Notes under the pieces: generated by a model
Told to the model about the DNA's origin: nothing
The model's input: the letters and a program-made list of their open reading frames with translations, nothing else
Database searches by the model: none
NCBI GenBank assembly: GCA_032622095.1
Contig: CP136063.1
Span: forward strand, 79,457,980 to 79,521,979
DNA from: Siphonodentalium dalli
Taxonomy: Eukaryota > Mollusca > Scaphopoda > Gadilida > Siphonodentaliidae
DNA: 64,000 nt
Reading direction: 5' to 3'
Shown: one piece after another, positions 10,073 through 22,896 of the stretch
How positions within the stretch are numbered: position 1 is the stretch's first letter
Layout of the letters: each line of letters starts with the position of its first letter
Position numbers and translations under genes: made by a program

Positions 10073-12833
10073 GACGAATGCGTCACTTAGACCTGCGGTC
10101 TCGGGTACCACGGATTTTGTCCCCTCACGGTGGTTTAAACCTAGAGGTTTATGTAGACCATGTTTAAACCACAGAGTTTCAAAGGTCTGAAACACCACAC
10201 CAAGCTGTATAAAATGAATTGGTGCTTGGGAGTGAAATGATTGAAATACCCAAGCCAGTATCTGTCAAATTTTAAGTAAATGATAATTCAAAAAACAATA
10301 GTCACAAGCGGTTACCTGATTACAGTACTGAAGAACTTAATCACTGGTTCAAACTATGATTGAAAAAACTGACAACCATATTTTTTTGCGAGGTCGGGGT
10401 TTTTGACTTATATAGTCAGAGGCACTCCATTTATTTTGGCTAGCAGGACATCTTCATTCTTTTCAAAATAAAACTAGGTAGTGTGTAGTGAATTTAGTTA
10501 ATAGTATTATTTAATACACGTGGTCATATGTAAACAATAAAGCCGCCGCTGTTAAAACGCGTCATCGATAAGCATTGGGTGCGGTCCAATCAAACAACGA
10601 GAGAGCAGCCAATCTGAGAAAATGTCAGCGAGCCGGCGATACACTTTACACTTTAAAGATTACTCTAACCCTGTCATGACGGGAGCTGCGTTGGTGCAGC
10701 ATTAAAGATCATGTGCCAATGCATTCCCTTATCTATGCGAGTCTCACATAGGGAGCCTTGCAAATATTAGAGAATGCACTGGCTTACTGATCAAGGTAAA
10801 TATTGTTTGGCCAATGTATTCTCTTATACATGTATATACGATGCTCCTGTGGAAGACTCACATATACATAAGAGAAAACATTGTTCAGGGTTTTCGCAAA
10901 ATTTCAGGAAGATCCAGTCATGAAAGGGTTAAGTAGAGCCCGGTTGAATATCTACCATATGATGGGCCATTCCCATCCTCAAGCTATTGATATGATATAG
11001 ACATGTATCGCTATTTTGCATGCGAAGAGGTAGACTGCTCGAGACCTCGTGGTAGATACATTCACACAAAGTATTCAACTTTTTTCATCTAAACTTTGAG
11101 AAGTTAGCCAAACACATTATTTTCGAGCTGGGCTAAACATACTCATTCTTTTAAAGTTGAATTGACCATTATATATTTTACTAACGAATACTCGATAGAA
11201 CATATTGAAGCACATTATCTTTTTAATTTACAATTTTAATAAACTCTTGTCAAACAAAATGTGCTGATAAATTTAAAAGTCCGCATAATGCATAACATTT
11301 GTGATACTGTCGTTCCTAATGACTATCCAATAGCTTATCAATATCACCCAGGACACTGTGTGTTTTTCATAAATTAATTTAATTTATTGTTGGTAAAACA
11401 GAATCACAAATTTTATTAATCAATTTAGTCCCTAAACACATGCATCATTTGCATGAAATGCTTTGTCCATTTGAAGTTCTTTATGTAGTCCATGAAGCCT
11501 TTCCCAGTCAGGACCCTACGTCGCTTTCGAATCAAATTCATAACTTCCTTCATGGTTTGGTGTCCACCGTCCGTTCGTCCGTCACCATTTCCATTAGCAC
11601 AACCTATAGGTCACATTTCTCACTCCATTATGACCAAACTCCATTTGGATCTTCGGGATGGCCTTTAGATGGAAGCCTCTTTTTTCTCCGAAATTCACTA
11701 AAAAATATGGCCGCTATATCTTGGATTCCAGTCAATCGGCATACCCTGTAGTCCCGATTTATTGGAGAATTTGTTTGAAGATTTACAGGTATGTTTATAA
11801 TCACATCCAGATTTGAGCTATCGAATTTGAACAATGTTCGATGAAAAACATGGCTGCGGGTGTGTTCACTAGATGTGGCCCGGGTCATTCAGCAGAATAA
11901 CTGGTAGAAGTTCACCATGGGCTTATTTAAGAATCAACGGCCCAATATATACAAAGTCAAAGTATTCCGACTAATTACTCTATTATTAGTGGTCAAATGG
12001 TCGAGCGGTTTAAACGGCGACAAAAACCAATCGATCAATCAATCCTTGATCTCTGTCCCGAAAAAAATACAATGATTCTCGGCTCGTCACCAACGGATTC
12101 GAACAAATGCTGTGGCTTCTAATTAAGCAATACATTTATAGTACTAAATTCAAGCCAATTAACTTACCGCTAAATGTTTTACTCAAAGAGTTGAATTATA
12201 GATACCAATGTGAGAAGTATACCGCACGATGCCAATCGAAACAAGAAGAATTTTCAATAAACTGGTTCCTTTTAGAAAAGTCAATACATGTATAACATGT
12301 ACGCACGAGTCAACAACAATAGACTTGAGTGTACTGGAAATTATATCTTCACCAGTTCGAAAACTCACTTAATTATTATACCCGGGAAATACGATACCCC
12401 ACAATACCACACTGTCGTCTATGGTTATATGTCGTACCGATACGCCGTACACAGGAACAACGTTCAAGGATTTAAAATCTGAACTAATATATAAGAATGA
12501 ACATGTATTCGATTTAGCTCTATTTACATGTAAGTCAAAAGGAATGCATATGGTGTACCAAAGACGTGTAAATGAAGTAAGCGAGATATGAGCGAATTGG
12601 AAGAATGTCAATTGATCTATAATAACATGTACCTCTCTTTGTATTTACGTTCTTTCACCGATGTCTGTTTATTCTAATAAAAGAAACATCCAACGACGAA
12701 TAACCAACATCTAGGTTTCAGACATAGCAGAACACAACCGGGTTGGTTTACTGTTGCGATATGTGATATGAAACGAATATGGCCGCTGTCAGTATGACCT
12801 TAATAGCTTTGCCTATATGGTCTAAATACTTAC
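10073..12833. other. Intergenic or intronic DNA, little recognised
   Basis: More GTTTAAAC-type palindromes occur at 10120-10200. A block at 11440-11890 (GGTGTCCACCGTCCGTTCG) resembles a low-complexity dispersed repeat. Several imperfect palindromes surround 10690-10910. I found no exon of the receptor gene here, although its channel-forming part should lie downstream on the minus strand. Confidence 0.4.
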
Positions 12834-12924
12834 CCCTCTCGCGACCATTCCGACCATGCCGTTCCAAGAACCATCCTCGTTTTGTGACCCCCACAGATTA
12901 TCTGGCGGCTCAACAACTGTGTAA
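12834..12924 (-). CDS. Ionotropic glutamate receptor-like gene, exon encoding part of S1
   Basis: Bounded by an acceptor (ATTTCAG) and a donor (GTAAGT). It has one leading base and then 30 codons reading YTVVEPPDNLWGSQ, then NEDGSWNGMVGMVARG. This is the S1 ligand-binding segment of ionotropic glutamate receptors (family pattern: YGxxNxxGxWNGMVGEL). It places the gene in the iGluR superfamily. The one-base start needs a preceding exon that ends in phase 2. The 16088 exon ends in phase 0, so a short exon between them (about 40 residues, the agonist-binding start of S1) was not found. The pore and S2 exons should lie to the left and were not recognised. Confidence 0.85.
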
Positions 12925-13220
12925 CTGAAATACAACATCTTGAGTGACGTCTTGTTCATCCTATTTCATTTTATGTACACAAATTTGACAAATATTTCCT
13001 TCCAGGGCTCAATACTATATAATTAATAATTATGATTTGAGCCCCACTGGTATCGAGTACTTTTAACACCGAGAACGTAAAAGTACAGGCGACTTCTTGT
13101 CTATTATCATCGACCTTCTTTCGTTATCCGATTAGCCAAAGCATTAGCCAAAATGTTTGTAATTCTCCATGAGACCTAACTCAAATGCCATGCGATTGGT
13201 AATAGCAATGCCGCTTTTGT

Positions 13221-13589
13221 CAACATATCCTCTCGCAAATACGCATATAATCGACCTATAACGTGAAATAATGTACACAATGTGATTATCTGATTCAGAA
13301 ATAAGCAGATACAATGGACTCATATATTCGTTAGTTAGTTTTATGGCGCGTCCAAAGTGAAAACACATGTTAAAGAGCGTACACCTAAAAGTCGCGAGTT
13401 GGCTTATTTGTATCATTGCCAGTGTATAATTTGCTTATAATCGTCTCATTATGTGTCGATAATGTGACTAAAATGCTCTAATTTTCAGCACATTATCAAC
13501 TAAAAATGAGGCGATTCCAAGCAGCATATCCGCCTAAAATAAGTTCTATTATAAGCAGATAATGTGCGGGTTTTCGGGTGAACAGGCTG
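13221..13589 (+). mobile_element. MITE family M, copy B
   Basis: About 369 bp from CAACATATCC to AACAGGCTG, plus orientation, in the receptor intron. It keeps the inner inverted repeat (GTCTCATTATGTGTCGATAA against its partner) and several CACATTAT/ATAATGTG words. Flanks show no clean duplication. Confidence 0.85.
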
Positions 13590-14432
13590 AACTTGTTTAC
13601 TCGTTTCCGTGGCTTGGGTTATTTTCCCATAATTGAGAATTGTGACAAATTAATCTCATCTGTATCACATGCAATACATGTTCCAATTGAGAAGGTTTGT
13701 GTCAAATTTCAATTTTCAACCTTTGTACTTCGGAATCATAATTGTCATAAACGACAAGTACGAGGGTGAACACTTAGGGACTTTTAATGAGCAGAGGCTT
13801 TAGATATTTTAGCACTCCCAGGTTTCCTTTTCACTGAGTAAGAGCTATTGGACATGATGAAATTTATTCAGTATAAATGAACATGAACACGAGCAGTCAT
13901 GGAGCTTAAATACATTACAACGTCTCTGCAAGTATGAGTGGAACAGTATACCAAATATCTGTGGGGAATACTATTAACTGGATTTCTTTGTATCAACGTT
14001 CAGTCATACTGATTAGTCAAGCCAGGAGACAATGGACTATGCCCAGAGGTCTGATTATTCATTTTGATTCAGACTGAGACACAGGCTTCTAATAAGCTTG
14101 ATGATTTCAATTCCTCCTTTAGGAATAATTTTGTCACACACGTGCTATACAGACAAGGTATCACAGATGATCAATAAATTTACAATATGTTCTATGTGAA
14201 TGTTCGGAAAGTTAATGGATCCTTCCATAAAACCACATAGAAAACTTCCTACGTGGGAATAATAGTTACTTATCGACCTCGCCTCATAATATGGGCATTG
14301 ATATCACTAAAGACCCCTCATTTACTGATGCCATACGAATTTCCAAGTGGTCCTAGCCGACGTCAAATAAATGGAAAGGAAAATATTTACCACCACCTCG
14401 TGATAATTTGTTGTGAGTGAATACTGATTTGA

Positions 14433-14878
14433 TTAAAGGTGCTCAATCCGATCAGACGTTCCCAAAGTACTATTTCTTTGGCTTCGGGGGTAAAATATAT
14501 TCGATTCGAGTCGAGGAACAGACCCATCAAAGCTCAGAGTGATCAGATATCGATTTTTGAAGTTTGTTCTTTCTCGAGATATGTAATAATATGTGGCCCA
14601 GAAACACGTGGTCAAACATAGGGTCACGGACAAAATTGCGGATGGAGATGGATAACTCTAAATCAAGTGGTAATATCGCCATATTTCATTGAACAAAATG
14701 TTGACAAATAACAAATTTTGGGATATTTTATACCATAGTTGACAGTGGTTATCATTATTTGTTTGTAATAAATCTATTCTGACAACTAAAGCAAATTTTG
14801 AAGAAATGTTGTTGTTGTTGTTGTTGTTGTTGTATCTTGGTGATATGGGGACCGTCTGATCTGTTTGAGTGCCTTTAT
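14433..14878 (+). mobile_element. TTAA-type MITE family R, copy 1
   Basis: Starts TTAAAGGTGCTCAATCCGAT and ends near GTCTGATCTGTTTGAGTGCC, the inverted partner. It contains a (GTT)n run at 14809-14832. Other copies: 16396, 45001, 46633 and 53916. The TTAA at the ends suggests a TTAA target, as in piggyBac-type elements (inference). No transposase. Confidence 0.8.
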
Positions 14879-16087
14879 TTCTTTTTAGAAAATAGCTAGA
14901 TTCGATTACAGGCTATTGTATCATCACCATTGAGAAATAAATAATCTGAGGGAACTATAGTGTTTGGTATGTTTCCGAGTAGAATGCCGACATTGGAATA
15001 TGTTGTGGAAGTTATCTCTACTTGGCTGCAAACGCAGCGATCTGAGATGGAGAAATAAGTTTGAAATTTGTGTGTGCGTTTAAATCATTACAATGGTTTC
15101 TAAGACGTGTGTGCATTACTTGTGCTTTTTTAGTACCAATATTTGAATCATGATTTTTGTTTTGTGTTCGTTCTATATTCGTCGTTGTTCGCTATGTCGA
15201 CATAGAATTCAAGAGGGTTGCTGTATTTAATATGAATGATTCAATTGATCGGTCATGTAAATTGTCGCTAAATTGTGTAGCCGAAAGTTTTTTGAGTTAC
15301 TAATGTTGTTTTTCGACGCTTCAGATACAAGTGGGGGCACTAAGTTTTGGGGATACTTCGGGCCGAATTGTAGATCCTTTTTACAGTCTCCCAACCTGAT
15401 TCAGCTATACGTTTATTGTTACCCATTGAACTGGTGCATCCAGTTACCATGTGACGCTTCCAGTTGTATGTCTTCCAAATAGTCGTATTCTGCTAATGTA
15501 CAAATTGTCCCAGATAACGTTTGCATATTGTATGATTGGTCTTACTAGAGTGAAATAACATTTCTAGGGTTTCTCTGTTGAGAACGTACTTTTGTTTTTG
15601 TTACATGGATATTCGATATACCATGCACGTTTCCATATAGAATCAATAGACTTATAGATAGTGTTTTCATTGTGACCAGCGCCACCCAGCGGTCCACTGT
15701 GGGGCTTATTTCAGAATTACATGACTCCAATTTGACGCTATGTCAATATTTGTGTCCAATATGCATGAACCTATTTACACGAGGATATGTTGTTCGTTTA
15801 CATGCACCGAACTCTAGTCATCATCTTTGTGCCGATTTGGCAGTTGTGTCTGGTGGGCACACGATTTATTGAATCTCACTCACTTAAAATTTAGCCGCCT
15901 CGCCAACTCATCTATAATTTCAAAACACAATCCTGTATATCGTGTTTGGTTGTGTTTGGACGGCGTCCTCACGAACGGGTGACCCTGTAATTAGATGTAT
16001 TCACAATCAGTTTATTTTATTAAGTATATTTAGTATTTATTTATATGTTAAGTAAACATGACGTTTAATAGTAAATAAAACAAATAC

Positions 16088-16315
16088 CTCTTTTGCCGTG
16101 ATCTTAAGAGTGCTGAGTCCAAAACCCGTCCAGATATTCTGGAACGTTTTATTCCCAGTTAGCTGGACCCCTGTTTTGTTCGTCCATTGTCCGAATTCTC
16201 TAAACTGCTGATGAGGCCCATATCCAGCCCATAGGCTGCATAGGATGTGTCTGGATTCAGCGAGATGATTCCCTGAACCGAAGAATGGCGCAGCATCTCT
16301 GGACTCCCGGAAGAA
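16088..16315 (-). CDS. Ionotropic glutamate receptor-like gene, end of ATD and start of S1
   Basis: 228 bp, 76 codons, phase 0 at both ends, between a pyrimidine-rich acceptor (TGTACATACAG) and a donor GTATTT. It reads FFRESRDAAPFFGSG and later REFGQWTNKTGVQLTG and STLKITAKE. The FGxW...G...L and LKIT elements match the junction of the amino-terminal domain and S1 in ionotropic glutamate receptors (IGxW...G, LxVTT). There are two N-glycosylation sequons (NKT). The phase agrees with the upstream exon at 19284-19457. A shorter exon beginning at 16207 is possible but less well supported. Confidence 0.7.
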
Positions 16316-16395
16316 CTGTATGTACAACGATAAACGTGACGATGATGAAATATTAAATAGGTTTAAAGATTCCAACAACAACATTTCAATAAATG

Positions 16396-16672
16396 CCGCT
16401 TCAGTTATCAGAATCCATTAATTGCCCAAAAATAATGATAACCACTGTTAACTATAGTTTAAAATTGCCCGAAACGTGTTACTTATCAACATGTTGTTCG
16501 ACGAAATTTGGCCTTATTTTCAACAGAAAGCCTCTTGATTTTAGAGCTATCCATCTTCATCCGCAATTTGGGCTACTAATAATTATCGATGGTAAAAAAC
16601 AATAGATTTCAAAATTCGATATCTAATAACTCTGATAGGTGGGTTCCTCGACTCGAATCAAATAATTAATTT
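16396..16672 (-). mobile_element. TTAA-type MITE family R, partial copy 2
   Basis: Internal part of family R on the minus strand: ACCACTGTTAACTATAG, AGAGCTATCCATCTTCATCC and GTGGGTTCCTCGACTCGA. The terminal TTAA ends are missing, so the copy is truncated at both sides. Confidence 0.7.
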
Positions 16673-18015
16673 GAGCAAGATTATTTTCCATTTATATTTG
16701 ATCAGCCTATACCGGAGTGGTTCACATCACTTTAATTGTCACCCTATTGCTGATTACACTATATTATATTAGTATATATAATATGCTATCTTCGTCCGGG
16801 CTATTTAGGGATTTCTTTGATCTCGCCTCGATCTGGGCAGAATATACAGCGTCTGGACAAAACAAGGACACGCTCGCACGTGAAGTTGGACCCGCCAAAG
16901 TTGTTCCCATGATCAATGTAGGCCTACATAACAAATTTGAGTCGGGTCGGTATCGGTCCAGAAACATGCCTATATGCGCGAGATCAAGGTCAAGGATGCG
17001 GTATGTAGATAATGCATGGCTTGCAGTTGACTATACGCCAAAATGGTGGTCCGAGAGGAGGAATAGTTCACGAGCCGCGAGTTTTGGCAATTGTACTCAG
17101 AGTTAACTATCTATGGCAATCTTGTGGCGATATCAGAGGGTAGATCTATGTTATTAGTTACAATTATAGCATCACCTCTTCGTGATTCATGCATTTATTT
17201 ATATACATCCATGGTTAACAAAGATATTTCGACAAAATTTGATAAACTAAATTCTTTTTCTTCGGTGCAAAATGGAAAAAGGAAGTTACACTGTTCACTC
17301 CAAAATTAGGACTGTTCGCTTGGCAAACTAAACGGCAATAAATACACTTGACAACCAAGATCTAATACAAGAACATTAACTTTCATCAATAAGTCTAACG
17401 ATATCTCAACATGTATTGTCCCCACTTACGGTTCCAACGAGCTGTCTGATTGGCTACAATGACACGTTCAAATCACATGTAATGTACCCCGTATAGAAGT
17501 GTCTGATGCCTAATTGCATACTGTCAAACGAAATTATACTAAGTATGTATTTCGGCAACATACTTCTATACACCGACATATGCATCGAAAACGACGTTGA
17601 TTAATTGCTTATAATTACGACAATCCGCATAAATTAATTGGTGATTAAACTAGTTTAATGTAAGAAATGAACGGGGTTTCCATGTGGTCATGGGATTTTG
17701 ACCGCGAGAAGAATTCAGCAAACTGCATGAACCTCGAAGGACGCTCGGTTGTGCGTTTGTCTCCGCTATTTCAATATTAGCTGCATTATTTATAATTTCA
17801 TTGTGCAACTAAATGTGCACATGGTCCACATCGCTCACACAAGAAAACCATAAAACGATGTTCCGTCTGTCGCAACACTATGTACGCACAACTCATTTCA
17901 ATTGCAAATTAAAAACGAAAATTGTGCAAATGAGCAAACGGCATTGTCATATCATGGCAAAAAGTGTCGAAATGTGGGATGTGTATGGATCGTTCATGTC
18001 AGACAATCTCCAGTT
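16673..18015. other. Intron DNA, nothing recognised
   Basis: Receptor intron between the exons at 16315 and 19284. Short open frames here have no recognisable domain, splice context or codon pattern. Confidence 0.4.
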
Positions 18016-18029
18016 ATTTCCGGGGTCAA

Positions 18030-18105
18030 TGTGTTCATAAACCTATGAACGATATTAATCATAACATCACGTTGCGTTAATATGTTATGAACACATTGGC
18101 TCAGG
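18030..18105. repeat. Short inverted repeat
   Basis: AATGTGTTCATAA is mirrored by TTATGAACACATT about 50 bp away, so the stretch can form a hairpin. It lies in an intron and may be a small foldback element. Confidence 0.6.
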
Positions 18106-18828
18106 GGGCGTGTCTATCGTAACGCTATGGTGACATCGCAAGCGATAATAAGTGTATGTAATTATAAACTATTAAACACCCCAAAATAGTAAATCTACTC
18201 AAGTCATATTTGTGTCTGGACTTCATCTGGTCTTTTCACTGAAATTGGGTCGAGAATAAATTGGGCGATCGACCAGAAGTTCATAAAATACAAACAATTT
18301 TAGCTCTGTTTCCAACGATAAACTACACAAAAGCAAGAAACCACACAGCACACTATTAAAATGTACTTGCTAGTGCACAATTCACTTATTTAAAACGATT
18401 GTAGAACATCTATTGTCATCAACACATTCAGAGTCGATAGAAAATCCGAAGCAGTGCTCCCGTACTTCCCCATCGAATCTGCGGTCTTCGATGACAAGCT
18501 CGAAATGTAAACAAACGCTATAATTGTCACATTGTCTCTCTATCCTGATCACTGTCGTGTGATATTAGTATTTCCACGAAGCTTGAAAAAATGTTAATAC
18601 AAATAGTTGAATAGTTATGTAACAAATTCCTTTATCCCCAACTAAATTAATGTACTATTTTGCTGTTTAATAGGCGATAATTTTTCGCTGAGAGTTGGCG
18701 TCTTGGGTTACCACTAGAAACGGAAGTTATTTCTTGCGATTTGATTGGTGGACTAAATACAATTCCAGGTAAATTCTCCCCATGGATATTCGACTTTGTT
18801 TGCGAACTTTTTAAACGACACTTCCCTC

Positions 18829-19165
18829 GGCTGATAGAGTTTGTCGCTACCAAGTGTATCTAACGGCCTTGACCAATCAAATGTACGCATTTAAGTGAAA
18901 GCGAAAGTAGTTGTAATTTCATACATGTAGATTCACTGATCAGTCTTATTCATTAATTTTGTTTTCGCGGTATGGTAACTATGGACGTGTTCACGAAATA
19001 ACGTTATGATGTGGGCCGAGCTTTGGTGTCGCCAAATTTCTTAAAAGTGTCACTGCGTGTTGTGAAGCGGGAAACTGCTGATAGAGATTGAAGCTACCAA
19101 GCGTATCTAATGGCCTTGACCAATCAAATATATTCATTTAAGCGAAAGCGAAAGTAGTTGTAATA
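18829..19165. repeat. Direct repeat of about 90 bp, two copies
   Basis: The blocks at 18829-18920 and 19077-19165 share GGCTGATAGAG, GCTACCAAG, GGCCTTGACCAATCAAAT and GCGAAAGTAGTTGTAAT in order, with about 250 bp between starts. The second copy ends about 120 bp beyond the donor of exon 19284-19457. A local duplication or a shared dispersed repeat. Confidence 0.7.
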
Positions 19166-19283
19166 ATATGCAATTAAAATCCAAATCTGGTGGAGTGTTA
19201 TAAGATGTTCCCATATACCCACTGCAAGTATTCGTGTTGGATGCTATAGAGGATTGTGTATGAAAACAACAACTTTCACCCAC

Positions 19284-19457
19284 CGTTTCCCACATTTCAG
19301 TTCCTTTTGTCTTTTCAATTCTTGAGTTATACTGTCCGGTGCATGATGTTTCTTTTCTAGATAATCCCTCTGTATGATTCGTTGAGTTCTCAATGGCAAC
19401 AGCAGTTAATCCAATGATACCCATGGATATGTCAATAGATTTCCGAACCTCTTCTGT
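19284..19457 (-). CDS. Ionotropic glutamate receptor-like gene, ATD exon
   Basis: 174 bp, 58 codons, phase 0/0, from acceptor AATTTCAG to donor GTGGGT. It reads TEEVRKSIDISMGIIGLTA, then VAIENSTNHTEG. This corresponds to the segment of periplasmic-binding-type ATDs where a helix (ALMYDAVxxxAxAL-like) precedes the last part of the domain. There are two adjacent glycosylation sequons (NST, NHT). Identification rests on gene order and phase more than on strong motifs. Confidence 0.65.
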
Positions 19458-20353
19458 CTGAAATTTTACAATTAATCTCCTAAACATGTGTGATTTTGTT
19501 ACCGGGGTATAAAATATTTTATATGAATCGAAGACCCATGTTCAGAAATGCTGCTATCGATTAATATTCATTATATTTCGAATATTGTTCTGGTCTAAAA
19601 AGGTTACTGTTAACAGAGACCAGAAATTTTATTGTGTAATTTTTTCATAAATAAACGTTAATTAGACTCATTGTCGCTTTTAACTATGGAGTAAGACAAT
19701 ACAATCTGGGACATTTGACGTTCGGAACGTAGCTATGAACGCAGCTCTATCGCTATATTGTATCGCCTGATGAGTCCGTTCTAAAAATAGAACAATAAAG
19801 TGTCCCATTTAATCATCTCATTTCATAATAAAATATTCGAAATAAAATCAATATTAATTGATAGAAGCGTTTCCGTACATCGGGTCTTCAATTCATATCT
19901 ATTATTTTATACCCATGCACGCAACAATTTCAAATTTGTTATTTAAAAAGATAATCCATCTTTAAGCAAATAATCAAGTACATGCGGATACAAATATAGA
20001 TATTTCCAAACATATCGCTGGCGACTATAATAGTACTACTTTGTAAAAGATGTTCTTCTGTTTGGAAACGTGTTGCTGCCTGTGTTGGGTACATTGTGCG
20101 ACCCGCGTACATGTATGTGAATGCACGAAATCTGTCAAATATGTTATTTATTATATGGGATCTTGAACCAGCATAACCACCACCGCTATAGAGTTGTATA
20201 GTTCTATTTATTATATACTTGCCCATGAATTATAAGGTTTTAGCAGTGAGATATAAGTGATATCCCACTAGTGAGTGATATCGGCTTGAAATTTCTGATG
20301 TATTGACATTCATTGGGGGCTATATGCAAGTAACTAAAGTATGTCATAAACAG

Positions 20354-20508
20354 AATATCCACACTTTTTCAGTGGATATTGGTTAAATCTCATTCGTGAT
20401 GACAAAAAATTTGAATTTCCACTCGTGGCTAAAGCCACTCGTGGAAATTCAATATTTTGTCATTACTCATGAGATATAACCCATATCCACTGAAAAAGTG
20501 TGGATATC
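20354..20508. repeat. Near-perfect palindrome (foldback), arms about 75 bp
   Basis: ATATCCACACTTTTTCAGTG at the left is matched by its reverse complement at the right, and the centre GTGGCTAAAGCCAC is also symmetric. A hairpin-type MITE in a receptor intron. Confidence 0.85.
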
Positions 20509-20921
20509 CTCTATATATCGATGGTATTACTGACCCAGGTGCGGTTTCTGCACCGTTGTCTAACTTATGTATAATACAATATAGAATCTTTATTCGGGTG
20601 CAAGATTTTGCTGTTTCTAAAAGGAAACAAAATAAAGTATATATTTGTTTGAGAATCGGAAACGAACATGTGTCATAAGGAAAATGGAAACGTAGCATAC
20701 ACATGCTCTATTAAAATGCACCCCTCCCCCGAACATTGCCGTGTTTTCGGCAATACTTCTTGATAAAGACATATGTAATGTCATACTTAATATATTACAT
20801 GTATGTTGCACAGTGCCAAGAACTATAAGAGGAGTCTTATTATGTCCAGATGTTTTCTTGGTGGTCATGGAAATCGAGGTGATAACTTGGCTTTAAGAAA
20901 TAACCGATCATTAGAGGATAC

Positions 20922-21049
20922 TTGGTTGGTTTGATATTGGACCCGATATCAGCCCGGGGTAATCCCATATCAGCCTGAGACCGAAGGTCGAAATCTGATA
21001 CGAAGTTACCTCTGGCTGATATCAGGCCTATAACATCAAACCAGCCAAA
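20922..21049. repeat. Palindromic foldback element, arms about 60 bp
   Basis: TTGGTTGGTTTGATATTGG at the left is mirrored by a right arm ending CATCAAACCAGCCAA. GATATCAGCC occurs in both arms and the centre is ACCGAAGGT. A hairpin-type MITE, about 410 bp from the one at 20354. Confidence 0.8.
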
Positions 21050-21550
21050 TAATACAATGATTATTAATTATATCGCCTCTTAGTAACATTGTAAGATCAA
21101 CAACTCTTCCAATTGAGTGACGTCACAAAAATCGATATATGCACATTATTTAGCAGGGAAGTAGACTTGTGACACTTGGTGATGTCGTAATACGAATTTA
21201 CTCGGATTGCTGATGTCGTAAAACGATATTACTCGGATTAGTGATGTCGCAAAACGATATCGCTCGGTTTAAGGGCAAATTGAGGCGATATTCACATAGT
21301 TCGTTAACAGGCCGCTCTCGGCAAAACTGTCATATCTAATTAATAATATTATATATTTGAGATATATGATTCATGTCCCATTCAGAAATAAAGAATGGGA
21401 GACAAAAACCTAGAATTTTCGAAAGAGCGGAGTAAAGCAGCATGCGCATTTTATATATTCTTCGGAAGATAATTGTACTGCAAGCAGAAATGACCTATTG
21501 GTGTTAATGTGTTGTAAAAAAAAAACAGTTTCCACTGATGTGCATATATA

Positions 21551-22062
21551 GCCACCTAATACGAACACGATTAGATCGCGAAAGATACTTAATCTGGGTT
21601 CACGATTAGATAGCGATTGCTATTCAACTGGAGTAAAATGTGACACGCGAGGTTAGGAATACATTTCGAATTTAGCATCCAGAGTTAATCGGAAGGGTGA
21701 TAACTCTATATATAACGTATTGTTGACGAAATATAAAAGGGATTTGTATGAAAACAATTACAACGCCAAAATTGATAAACTTTGGTGAAATATAAGCTAT
21801 TTAGAAGGGTGTAGCATAAGTGGGAGCCGTCTTTGGCGGCGCCGTTGAAATACCACTACTTTTATCGTTTCTTTGCTTATTCAGTCAAGCGGGGAGCGGT
21901 CCGAGAGGACTGGCCTTCTAGACTTAAGCCGCAGGACGACCTCTAAAAGCACTTCTTCAAAAATCAAACATGTTATTGCGATGTAATATCAATCGTTAGC
22001 TAATCGTGAACCCCCATTAAGTATATTTCGCTATCCAATCGTGTGCGTATTGGCTGGTGTAG
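21551..22062. mobile_element. MITE with about 75-bp TIRs
   Basis: Left arm CACCTAATACGAACACGATT ... GGGTTCACGATTAG; right arm is its reverse complement (CTAATCGTGAACCC ... CGATTGGATAGCG on the minus strand). The interior has no coding potential. It directly abuts another TIR element at 22069. Confidence 0.8.
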
Positions 22063-22068
22063 CATTAA

Positions 22069-22590
22069 CAGGTCTGGCAATTCCCAAGTATAGCTACTAT
22101 AGCTACATATATGTAGCTATATTGTAGCTACATTTGACTATCGTAACACAATATTTTACCAATTGGCATGGCGAGTAAGCACTGTCGCCAGCTGTTGCAA
22201 CTGAGGGTGAAGGGTATTATTTTGTAGCAACTTATGAAACCACTGCCGGTGTCATTTCGGTTGCACCATCTTGCGGAATATCCGACAAGCATGGCTAAGC
22301 ACGTGTATCTGTTTAGAAATCTGTTATGTTATGTGATATAGGACTCGCATCCATCCATATATGATCTATTATTCTTGTATTTAGGTAAAATTGTCAGGGG
22401 AAAAGTAACCATGTTGGACTATTTTGTTAATTATACAATGGCAAACTATGTTAATTTACTAAAAATAATCAAATCAGGATATTGTATATTTCAACGATTG
22501 TTTGTTGGATTGAGTTATCTCTCTTCAACCAGATTAGCTACAATAGCTACATGTGGCTATTATAGCTATAATTGGGAATTGCCAGACCTG
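22069..22590. mobile_element. MITE with CAGGTCTGGCAATTCCC termini
   Basis: Both ends carry CAGGTCTGGCAATTCCCA as inverted repeats, followed by AGCTA-rich subterminal repeats (TAGCTACTATAGCTAC). The CAG start is common in hAT-type elements (inference). The flanks do not give a clean 8-bp duplication. It ends about 100 bp from exon 22687-22896. Confidence 0.8.
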
Positions 22591-22686
22591 ATTTAAGAGG
22601 ACGGCGATCGGTTGGGAAGTTTGATAGTGCGATAGCTTCATTGTGCTTCGATCGTCTGCCAGTCGGGGACCACTCTAGTGTCTTAC

Positions 22687-22896
22687 CAATCCTAATCTTC
22701 GTTCAATATTAGATAACGATCCACTGTGTGCGCATATTGTCGAGTTGTCGTCGTCGGTTGCTGAATCCCAACGAGATACAATAACGTTAAATGTCTCCGA
22801 ATGCGGCGTGTCGCCCAGGGTTTGTTGAAGACTCGATATATCGCCATCCAGGTATACCCAGAAGTACTCTCTTGTCATCCAGTCGTTAGTTATACC
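22687..22896 (-). CDS. Ionotropic glutamate receptor-like gene, ATD exon
   Basis: 210 bp, 70 codons, phase 0/0, acceptor TTGTTCCAG and donor GTAAGA. It begins GITNDWMTREYFWVYLDGD, the expected position of the ELGMTNxxYxxxxxDLD segment in iGluR and receptor-cyclase ATDs. It then continues with SLQQTLGDTPHSETFNVIV and a possible disulphide Cys (DNSTICAHSG). It joins in frame with the neighbours on both sides. Confidence 0.8.

Noticed and set aside
11440-11888. Possible short gene on either strand
   Set aside because: The sequence looks like a low-complexity dispersed repeat (CCGTCCGTTCGTCCG), and the frames have no domain or splice context.
14433-14633. Small open frames on both strands
   Set aside because: They lie in MITE family R and recur as shadows in its other copies.
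16037-16087. Extension of the receptor exon to 16037
   Set aside because: A donor GTATTT lies at 16087, and the following codons lose family similarity.
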